Assembly: GCF_000333895.2 (NCBI RefSeq)
Contig: NZ_ANFM02000013.1
Span: 48,890-112,889 of the forward strand
DNA length: 64,000 bases
Direction: 5' to 3'
DNA from: Grimontia indica
GTDB lineage: Bacteria; Pseudomonadota; Gammaproteobacteria; Enterobacterales; Vibrionaceae
The position numbers and the translations under genes were made by a program. The notes under the pieces were generated by a model. It saw only the letters and a program-made list of their open reading frames with translations. It was not told the DNA's origin and did not search any database. Shown here in pieces: positions 54,959-64,000 of this stretch; positions within the stretch are counted from its first letter, which is position 1, and each line of letters opens with the position of its first letter.

Positions 54959-56286
54959 GATGCCTCCCCGTTCACCGCTTTGTTTTCTACCACGTCACCG
55001 TTCAGGGTCACTGCGCGAAGTTCCATGCCTGGCACAGCGGGTAGAAGATCGTTCAGCACCAGCTGCTGACCCGCTTTCAGCTCCCCGGCGATCGCTACGC
55101 TCTCTCCACGCCTGAACAAAATGGTTACCGGCATCACTTTCAACGCACCGTCTTCCATCAGATAGATCTTGTCACCGCGAAGGGCGCGCTCCGGGATCAC
55201 CCAATGGGAAACGGGTTTGCCTTCAATCGTCGCTTTAACAAACATGCCATTAACCAGACTTGGCTGGGCGGCAATCCCCTGTTTTTGCTCTTCGTTCAAT
55301 GCAATTTCGAGAATAACGCCGACCGTCGCCTGATTCAGGCTGACGGTATCACTGAGACGCGCCACCTTGGCAGGCCATTCCTCTTTAAAGCTACCGCTGG
55401 AAAGGTTCACACTCGCGTTGAGCTGATGCAGTTTCTCGGCAAAACCCTCACTTTGCTCGCCGTTCAAGGTGTCGAAAACCGTCTGCATGTCATGAATGGA
55501 GACCTGCGCATCGACTTCTACTGCACCAAGCCCATGGGCGATAACCATCACTTGCTGCGGCGTGACAACCTGATCACGTTCGATGTTTACTTCCGCAATG
55601 CGGCTGTCGACAGGCAAGACGATTTGGGTTTTATCGAGATTTCTCAGGGCTTGTTCCAGCGCCAGATTGCTCGCTTCAAGCTCTGATTCAGTGATACGTT
55701 TTTCGTCCGGCAGAACTTTTAGCTGGGCCTCCAGGTCCTGAACCCGGGTTTGCTGGGAAAGAAATGACTGCTGCTCGTTGTCCAGATCTGATTGCGATGT
55801 CAGACCTTTCTTGCGCAAGTTCTTTTGACGGGTCAGTTCGTCTCGACTAAGGGCCAGTCTGCGCTTCTCTATCGCCAGCGTGGTTTTCAGATTGGATTCA
55901 TCCAGCGCCAGTTTCGCCAACCGCGCTTCCCGAACACTCACATCTGCCTGAGCCTGTGCAACCGCCAGTTGATAGTCAGTGGGGTCGATGCGCAAAAGCT
56001 CAGTGCCTGCGGGCAGCACTCGTCCTTTTTCCAAAGCAGGATTGCGGTAAATCACTTTTCCGTTCACCTCCGCAATTGCCTGCCAGGTGAGCTTTGGAGT
56101 GACACGGCCAAAACCGGTGACCACAGGAGTAATGTTAGACTGCTCTAAAGTGATGACATCCACCGCTCGTGCTTTCGATTGGGCGGGTTTCACGGGCACA
56201 TCAGGCCTGCTGCTTATCGCAATGAAGAGCACCGCGATACCGACAGCCAAGGCGGGAAAGAAAAGCAGTTTACGGCGAAGTGTCAT
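54955..56286 (-). CDS. RND membrane fusion (periplasmic adaptor) protein, 443 aa
   Basis: HlyD/AcrA-type adaptor: an N-terminal membrane anchor (LLFFPALAVGIAVLFIAI), split lipoyl motif and a long coiled-coil hairpin (about residues 115-215: SVREARLAKLALDESNLKTTL and RVQDLEAQLKVLPDEKRITESELEASNLALEQALRNL). A beta-barrel domain follows. It overlaps the tetR gene by four bases upstream and the pump gene by four bases downstream. Confidence 0.93.
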   Translation of the reverse strand: MTLRRKLLFFPALAVGIAVLFIAISSRPDVPVKPAQSKARAVDVITLEQSNITPVVTGFGRVTPKLTWQAIAEVNGKVIYRNPALEKGRVLPAGTELLRIDPTDYQLAVAQAQADVSVREARLAKLALDESNLKTTLAIEKRRLALSRDELTRQKNLRKKGLTSQSDLDNEQQSFLSQQTRVQDLEAQLKVLPDEKRITESELEASNLALEQALRNLDKTQIVLPVDSRIAEVNIERDQVVTPQQVMVIAHGLGAVEVDAQVSIHDMQTVFDTLNGEQSEGFAEKLHQLNASVNLSSGSFKEEWPAKVARLSDTVSLNQATVGVILEIALNEEQKQGIAAQPSLVNGMFVKATIEGKPVSHWVIPERALRGDKIYLMEDGALKVMPVTILFRRGESVAIAGELKAGQQLVLNDLLPAVPGMELRAVTLNGDVVENKAVNGEAS

Positions 56287-56927
56287 AGTGTGTTGTCTCC
56301 CTGAACCTTGAAAATTCCGTGTTGCAGCAGTGCGGCGTTGTGTTTAGCGAGTTTTTCCAGAAAAGCGCTGTCCATGGTGATCCCTTGAATGTCAGCGAGC
56401 GCTGTGGGAATGATAAATGGAAACACCATCAAGCTTGAGAAGCTCATTCGCGCCAGTTCCGGATCGATGTCTTTTCTCAAAGCGCCTTTTTCCTGTAGAC
56501 GCTGAAAGAGTAATTGATGAAGGGGCAAGAGAATGTCCTGAAACAGCTTTTCGACCACCTGTCGCTGCTGATCGTCTTCATCCAGCATCATGCTACGGAA
56601 GATCAGCGTGGGTAGATTAGGTCCTGTAGACATCTCGCGGTAAAACGTTGTGACGACATCATTGAGGCTTTCAATTTTCCCTTCTTCAACCGCCTGACGC
56701 ATGCGGATGATCATCGGCGCCGCTGTCTCTCTGACCATGGCCTCAAACAAGCCAGCTTTATTGCCAAAGTAATAGCGGATCATCGCCACATCGACACCAG
56801 CATTTTCTGCAATACGGCGTGTCGATACCTTGTGATAGGGTTGTTTGTGGAAAAAGCGTTGGGCTTCGCTGATCAGCGCAGCTCTGGCATCAGAGCCTCC
56901 CAATGGTCGCCCCGGCTTTTTTGTCAT
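56283..56927 (-). CDS. TetR-family repressor of the efflux operon, 214 aa
   Basis: N-terminal TetR helix-turn-helix (KVSTRRIAENAGVDVAMIRYYFGNKAGLFEAMV, about residues 32-64) and a helical ligand-binding domain. It is the first gene of the tetR-MFP-RND transcript, all with ATGA overlaps, so it probably represses the operon and itself. The 270-base region upstream to leuL holds the operon and leu promoters. Confidence 0.92.
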   Translation of the reverse strand: MTKKPGRPLGGSDARAALISEAQRFFHKQPYHKVSTRRIAENAGVDVAMIRYYFGNKAGLFEAMVRETAAPMIIRMRQAVEEGKIESLNDVVTTFYREMSTGPNLPTLIFRSMMLDEDDQQRQVVEKLFQDILLPLHQLLFQRLQEKGALRKDIDPELARMSFSSLMVFPFIIPTALADIQGITMDSAFLEKLAKHNAALLQHGIFKVQGDNTL

Positions 56928-57201
56928 GGCATCATCCGTAATTCATCAGCGTTGAATTTATACTACTCCCTGTTTGGTCTCTTTTCGCACAATTTAATTC
57001 CCTAGATCATAGGATTGTGATGAATTTCCGTTCAAAAAATAGACACAGATGAATACTCTGGTTTTTTACTTAAAAAGCAGTTTTTTAAACCACAGTTAAC
57101 ATTATGAGTGACGCTTTCTTGTTATTTTCTAATTTGATATTGACGCTTTAGTAAGCTGTTTGGTATTCATTTGTGCAGACATCTTTAGAGAACTGTTACA
57201 A

Positions 57202-57261
57202 ATGATGAAACGCATTTTCCTTCTAGACCTTCTACTTCTCGTGAATTGTTCGCGCGGGTAG
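57202..57261 (+). CDS. leuL: leu operon leader peptide, 19 aa
   Basis: The frame encodes MMKRIFLLDLLLLVNCSRG with six leucine codons among residues 7-13, including the rare CTA twice. An AGAGAA site precedes the ATG. It lies 120 bases before leuA and upstream of a terminator, the layout of the E. coli leu attenuator. Ribosome stalling at the leucine codons would control termination. Confidence 0.9.
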   Translation: MMKRIFLLDLLLLVNCSRG

Positions 57262-57297
57262 GTCATGGATTGAAAACAGTTTTCACCTGACACACGA

Positions 57298-57323
57298 AAC
57301 CCGCGCCAAGGCGCGGGTTTTTT
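57298..57323 (+). terminator. leu operon attenuator terminator
   Basis: ACCCGCGCC-AA-GGCGCGGGT followed by TTTTTTT. The sequence CGCGGGT at 57252-57258, in the leader peptide end, can pair with the ACCCGCG arm and would serve as antiterminator when the ribosome stalls upstream. Confidence 0.9.
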
Positions 57324-57380
57324 GTATGACCTGCCAAAGGTGCGGAGTACAACCTAATAACGGCACATGAGGGAACGACC

Positions 57381-60028
<2,648 letters not shown>

Positions 60029-60067
60029 GCGCACTGGAAGCACATAATTATTAAGGAAGACAGGGCA

Positions 60068-61468
60068 ATGTCAGCAAAAACCCTTTACGAAAAAATCTAC
60101 GACGCGCATATCGTCGTAGAAGCACCGGGCGAAACCCCGTTGCTGTATATCGACCGTCACTTGGTCCACGAAGTGACCTCTCCTCAGGCGTTTGATGGCC
60201 TGCGTCAGCATGGTCGTAAGGTGCGTCAGGTTTCTAAAACCTTCGCGACCATGGATCACAACGTTTCTACTGAGACCAAAGACATCAATGCCTCAGGCGA
60301 GATGGCAAAAATTCAGATGGAAACGCTGGCAAAGAACTGTGAAGAGTTCGGCGTCACCCTTTACGATTTGAACCACCCTTATCAGGGCATCGTTCACGTC
60401 ATGGGTCCTGAGCTGGGTATTACCCTGCCGGGCACTACCATTGTTTGTGGCGACTCCCACACCGCGACCCACGGCGCGTTTGGCGCGCTGGCATTCGGTA
60501 TCGGTACCTCTGAAGTTGAACACGTACTGGCGACTCAAACCCTGAAGCAAGGCCGCGCCAAGACCATGAAGATTGAGGTCAAAGGCAAGGTCGTTGAAGG
60601 CGTGACCGCGAAAGATATCGTCCTCGCGATCATCGGTAAAGTCGGCCACGCAGGTGGTACCGGTCACGTGGTTGAGTTCTGTGGTCAGGCGATTGAAGAT
60701 TTGACCATGGAAGGCCGCATGACGGTCTGTAACATGGCGATCGAGCTCGGTGCGAAAGCGGGTCTGGTTGCACCGGATCAAACCACCTTTGAATACCTGC
60801 AAGGCCGCAAGTTCTCGCCAACGGGCGCAGACTGGGATGCAGCTGTTGAATACTGGAACAGCCTGAGAACTGACGCTGACGCTGAGTTCGATACCATCGT
60901 CACGTTGGAAGCGGCAGACATCTCTAACCAAGTCACTTGGGGCACCAACCCAGGCCAGGTTGTGGGTGTGAACGATGTGGTTCCAGCACCAGAGAGCTTT
61001 AGCGACCCTATCGAGCGTCACTCTGCTGAGCGTGCGCTTCGCTACATGGGCATCGAAGCTGGCCAGAAAATCACTGACATCACCATCGATAAAGTGTTTA
61101 TCGGCTCTTGCACCAACTCACGTATCGAAGACATGCGCGCCGCAGCGGCTGTCGCCAAAGGCCGTAAAGTGGCTGCAGGCGTTCAGGCGCTGGTGGTTCC
61201 TGGCTCCGAGCAAGTTAAAGCGCAGGCAGAGCAAGAAGGTCTGGACAAGATTTTCGTCGAAGCTGGCTTTGAATGGCGTTTGCCAGGTTGCTCTATGTGT
61301 CTGGCGATGAACAATGACCGCCTTGGGCCAAAAGAGCGCTGTGCATCCACCAGTAACCGTAACTTCGAAGGCCGTCAGGGTCGCGAAGGTCGTACTCATC
61401 TGGTGAGCCCAGCGATGGCTGCAGCTGCAGCCGTTGCCGGTCACTTCGTTGATGTGAACAATTTATAA
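60068..61468 (+). CDS. leuC: 3-isopropylmalate dehydratase large subunit
   Basis: Aconitase-family iron-sulfur subunit, 466 residues, the same length as E. coli LeuC. Cluster cysteines are C348 ([14 protein letters not shown]), C408 and C411 ([11 protein letters not shown]). It forms isopropylmalate isomerase with LeuD. Confidence 0.97.
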   Translation: MSAKTLYEKIYDAHIVVEAPGETPLLYIDRHLVHEVTSPQAFDGLRQHGRKVRQVSKTFATMDHNVSTETKDINASGEMAKIQMETLAKNCEEFGVTLYDLNHPYQGIVHVMGPELGITLPGTTIVCGDSHTATHGAFGALAFGIGTSEVEHVLATQTLKQGRAKTMKIEVKGKVVEGVTAKDIVLAIIGKVGHAGGTGHVVEFCGQAIEDLTMEGRMTVCNMAIELGAKAGLVAPDQTTFEYLQGRKFSPTGADWDAAVEYWNSLRTDADAEFDTIVTLEAADISNQVTWGTNPGQVVGVNDVVPAPESFSDPIERHSAERALRYMGIEAGQKITDITIDKVFIGSCTNSRIEDMRAAAAVAKGRKVAAGVQALVVPGSEQVKAQAEQEGLDKIFVEAGFEWRLPGCSMCLAMNNDRLGPKERCASTSNRNFEGRQGREGRTHLVSPAMAAAAAVAGHFVDVNNL

Positions 61469-61478
61469 GGAGTCCACC

Positions 61479-62081
61479 ATGTCAGGAATTAAACAACACA
61501 CAGGCTTGGTGGCGCCGCTGGACGCAGCAAACGTCGATACTGATGCCATCATTCCAAAGCAATTTTTGCAAAAAGTAACCCGCACCGGTTTTGGTAAGCA
61601 CCTGTTTCACGACTGGCGTTTTCTGGACGATGCAGGTCAGCAAGACAACCCAGAGTTTGTGCTGAACCAACCTCGGTACAAAGGAGCAAGTGTGCTGCTG
61701 GCACGCGAGAACTTTGGTTGTGGTTCATCCCGTGAGCACGCACCTTGGGCACTGGCTGATTTCGGCTTCAAAGTGATGATCGCGCCAAGCTTTGCGGACA
61801 TCTTCTACGGCAACTCCATCAATAACCAGATGGTACCGGTTAAGCTAACTGAAGCAGAAGTCGACGAACTGTTTAAGTTTGTGGAAGCCAATGAAGGCGC
61901 GGAGATCGCGCTGGATCTAGAAGCGCAAACTGTTTCAGCGGGTGGTAAAACCTACTCGTTCGAAATCGACGAGTTCCGCCGTCACTGCTTGCTGAATGGC
62001 TTAGACAGCATCGGGCTGACGCTGCAACATGAAGAAAAGATCGCAGAATACGAAAGTAAGATCCCTGCTTTTCTTTCCTAA
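61479..62081 (+). CDS. leuD: 3-isopropylmalate dehydratase small subunit
   Basis: Swivel-domain subunit of the isomerase, 200 residues (E. coli 201), with [15 protein letters not shown] and [10 protein letters not shown]. It starts 10 bases after leuC with an AAGGAG site and ends the operon. Confidence 0.97.
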   Translation: MSGIKQHTGLVAPLDAANVDTDAIIPKQFLQKVTRTGFGKHLFHDWRFLDDAGQQDNPEFVLNQPRYKGASVLLARENFGCGSSREHAPWALADFGFKVMIAPSFADIFYGNSINNQMVPVKLTEAEVDELFKFVEANEGAEIALDLEAQTVSAGGKTYSFEIDEFRRHCLLNGLDSIGLTLQHEEKIAEYESKIPAFLS

Positions 62082-62112
62082 CAATTGGATTTATCAACTA
62101 AATCTCACAATA

Positions 62113-62138
62113 AAGCCGACTCTTTGAGTCGGCTTTTT
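62113..62138 (+). terminator. leu operon terminator
   Basis: AAGCCGACTC-TTT-GAGTCGGCTT followed by TTTCT, 31 bases after leuD. Confidence 0.92.
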
Positions 62139-62174
62139 CTGTGATGGTAGAAAGCCACGTCGACAAGGAAGGTC

Positions 62175-62933
62175 ATGATGCGCCCAGTTCGCCACATCAT
62201 CACTGCAATGGCAGTGTTGTTTTTCCTTAACACAGTGCAAGTGAGTGCCGAGACCAAGCTTATCTTTGACACGCCTACGACCTCAGAGGATAAAACAGCT
62301 AAACAGTTGGTTGAAAACGTCGCCAAAGAGACAGTAAAGCTGGTCAATGACTACGCTCCCCTTCCTGACACATTGACCATCCGTTTTGGAAATCTAGACG
62401 GGCCACTCTTTGACCCTGATACCACAACTATTCAAATGCCTTACGAATTTGTGCGTTACGCGAAAGAAAAATTCCAGAGCGTCCCTCCTTCCCACGAAGG
62501 TATTACACCGGATGAAGCCACTAAGGCGTCGATTATTCACACCTTGCTGCATGAGTATGGACATGCGTATCTTTTTCTGTGGGATTTCCCAGCACTCGGC
62601 AAAGAGGAAGACGCCGTCGACAGTTTTGCTACGCTATCCATGATTAGGTTTTATGACGCTGAAACCGCATTTATTGGCGTCGATCTTTTTGCCATCGAGG
62701 ATATGGGCACAGAGTTCATCGATGATGTTTCCATGTGGGGAGAGCACAGTCTCGATGCCCAGCGCTACGCAAGATCGCTATGTTTGATCTACGGCAGCGA
62801 TCCTGAGAAGTTTGAGGATTTAATGGATCCTGAGCTTGTCGAGGCAGAACGGGATTTGTTTTGTCCTTATGAATTTGAAACCCAGTCGCGCAACTGGTCA
62901 AGAGTGATAGAAATGCTCAGTGAAAGTGAATGA
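62175..62933 (+). CDS. DUF4344-like putative metallopeptidase, 252 aa
   Basis: A signal peptide (MRPVRHIITAMAVLFFLNTVQVSA) and an HExxH-type zinc site H126-E-Y-G-H130 in IIHTLLHEYGHAYLFLWDFPALGKEEDAVDSFATL fit the DUF4344 metallopeptidase-like family. It is expected to be periplasmic. A processed substrate is unknown. The same kind of gene is found in Vibrionaceae and Pseudomonas. Confidence 0.8.
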   Translation: MMRPVRHIITAMAVLFFLNTVQVSAETKLIFDTPTTSEDKTAKQLVENVAKETVKLVNDYAPLPDTLTIRFGNLDGPLFDPDTTTIQMPYEFVRYAKEKFQSVPPSHEGITPDEATKASIIHTLLHEYGHAYLFLWDFPALGKEEDAVDSFATLSMIRFYDAETAFIGVDLFAIEDMGTEFIDDVSMWGEHSLDAQRYARSLCLIYGSDPEKFEDLMDPELVEAERDLFCPYEFETQSRNWSRVIEMLSESE

Positions 62934-62987
62934 AAATAGTCACTCTCCGGTCTATTTTCACATTGTAGCTTTTCACTGAGTATCACC

Positions 62988-63794
62988 ATGAAGCCAATTT
63001 TTGCACTATTGCGTCCTTTGCTTTTGATCGCTTTTCTCTCGCCGGCCGTTGTATTCGCTGCCCCAAAAAGCGACCTCTGGCCTATTTGGGATAAGAGTAA
63101 TGAGTCTAACTCTGCTTCGATTGATCACGGCCATTGGCAGAAAATCCTAGACAGGTACCTTCTCGAAAAAGGCCAGCACAATCTTTTCAATTACAGCGCA
63201 GTCAGTCCGGCTGATAAGGCATTGCTCAGTCAATATCTGACTAATCTGACTGCTCTGGATCCTCGCAATTACAGCAAGGCTGAACAGTTTGCTTACTGGG
63301 TAAATCTATACAATGCGCTGACTGTTCAACTTATTCTCGACGAGTACCCTGTAAAATCAATTACTAAGCTGGGTGGCTTTTTAAGTTTTGGTCCTTGGGA
63401 TGATGAAGTTGCCAAAATCGCAGGGCAATCATTGACACTCAATGACATTGAGCACCGTATTCTTCGCCCGATTTGGAATGACTCACGCATTCATTATGCG
63501 GTCAATTGTGCCAGCTTGGGTTGCCCTAACCTCGCTACGACCGCGTTTTCCGCAGATAACAGTGAAGGGCTATTGGAAGCAGCATCCAAGCAGTTCACCA
63601 ACAGTAATAAAGGCGCCAGCATTGACGGTAATACTCTGACACTATCTTCGATTTATGACTGGTATGGCGTAGATTTCGGTAATAACGAGCAAGAAATACT
63701 AAAAGCCATCGACCAACACCGCGACGGCTCAAAGCTTGAAGGCTGGAAGGGTAAAATTAAATACGATTACGACTGGTCACTTAACCAACCTTAA
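62988..63794 (+). CDS. DUF547 domain protein, 268 aa
   Basis: Signal peptide (LLRPLLLIAFLSPAVVFAAP) followed by a DUF547 domain: SKAEQFAYWVNLYNALTVQLILDEYPVKSI, DDEVAKIAGQSLTLNDIEHRILRPIWNDSRIHYAVNCASLGCPNLATTAF. The family has a papain-like/transglutaminase-related appearance with a conserved cysteine (here in NCASLGC), but its activity is not established. It is expected in the periplasm and lies 54 bases after the metallopeptidase gene. Confidence 0.85.
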   Translation: MKPIFALLRPLLLIAFLSPAVVFAAPKSDLWPIWDKSNESNSASIDHGHWQKILDRYLLEKGQHNLFNYSAVSPADKALLSQYLTNLTALDPRNYSKAEQFAYWVNLYNALTVQLILDEYPVKSITKLGGFLSFGPWDDEVAKIAGQSLTLNDIEHRILRPIWNDSRIHYAVNCASLGCPNLATTAFSADNSEGLLEAASKQFTNSNKGASIDGNTLTLSSIYDWYGVDFGNNEQEILKAIDQHRDGSKLEGWKGKIKYDYDWSLNQP

Positions 63795-63953
63795 AACGTA
63801 TTTTGTTGAAAAACTAAAGACGGGCGCATTACGCGCCCGTTGCTATTTATATACCCAAACAACCTGAAAATGTAGGATTCAGCGAGATTGACTGGCGTTG
63901 TGATCGCGGCGTTCCTTTGCCGGTGTAGTCAACTCCATCAAAAAGGAACAACA

Positions 63954-64000
63954 ATGAGCACGGCGTCAGTCAACTCGCCCGAAGGGAGGGCCTCAATGCG
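63954..64000 (+). CDS. possible small ORF cut by the window edge
   Basis: An ATG eight bases after AAGGAAC opens MSTASVNSPEGRASMR and runs off the edge. The upstream 100 bases (from about 63850) resemble a dispersed Vibrionaceae sequence as far as I recall, so it may belong to a repeat rather than a gene. Confidence 0.3.
   Translation, partial: MSTASVNSPEGRASM

Noticed and set aside
60293..61021. 242-codon open frame on the minus strand
   Set aside because: Antisense shadow of leuC, a clear full-length gene.

Overview
The window is a gammaproteobacterial chromosome segment of Vibrionaceae type. I infer this from gene order. The left block (cca, uppP, folK/folB, plsY, tsaD, rpsU, yqeY, dnaG, rpoD, then a CAU-anticodon tRNA) and the right block (ilvH/ilvI, a long-chain acyl-CoA ligase, leuO, a MJ1255-type glycosyltransferase, leuABCD) both match arrangements I know from Vibrio cholerae. 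There they lie far apart on the chromosome. A relative such as Grimontia, Enterovibrio or Photobacterium is plausible, but the species cannot be fixed from the sequence alone.

Region 1 (1-9.5 kb) is core: tRNA maturation (cca, tsaD), envelope lipid and wall precursors (uppP, plsY), folate synthesis (folB, folK) and the macromolecular synthesis operon rpsU-yqeY-dnaG-rpoD. Both convergent gene junctions here carry the same unusual 3' module: a tandem GGTCCTAG array, a shared bidirectional terminator and scattered CCTAGG motifs.

Region 2 (9.5-24.8 kb) is a 15.3-kb integrative island in the tRNA-Ile2 (ileX-like) gene next to rpoD. This appears to be the same chromosomal niche that VSP-II uses in V. 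cholerae. A 21-bp direct repeat of the tRNA anticodon-arm sequence marks its ends, with paired integrase arm-type repeats just inside. The integrase end has a P4-type integrase, a 333-aa companion, an AlpA-like regulator and a VapE-like replication protein with an aberrant P-loop. A 12-copy GGTGAA iteron field may be its origin. Cargo includes a secreted nuclease, a LexA-controlled umuDC pair, an unrecognised two-gene operon (cytosolic 364 aa plus four-helix membrane 174 aa) that is my best candidate for an undescribed system, and a short array of integron gene cassettes with real attC structures but no integron integrase. Several cassette genes resemble immunity-protein families.

Region 3 (24.8-42 kb) is accessory chromosome: a Coa1-like membrane protein, a full-length bacterial lipoxygenase, a lipoprotein alpha/beta hydrolase, a GH30 glycosidase, a cold-shock protein, a DnaQ-like exonuclease, a solute-binding protein and three GGDEF proteins with different sensors.

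Region 4 (42-64 kb) is mostly core metabolism: pyruvate kinase, acetolactate synthase ilvIH, acyl-CoA ligase, leuO, a PAP2 phosphatase with a glycosyltransferase, a tetR-MFP-RND efflux operon, and the leuABCD operon behind a leucine-rich leader peptide and attenuator. ilvIH, leuABCD and leuO together form a branched-chain amino acid cluster. The window ends with a DUF4344 metallopeptidase-like protein and a DUF547 protein.
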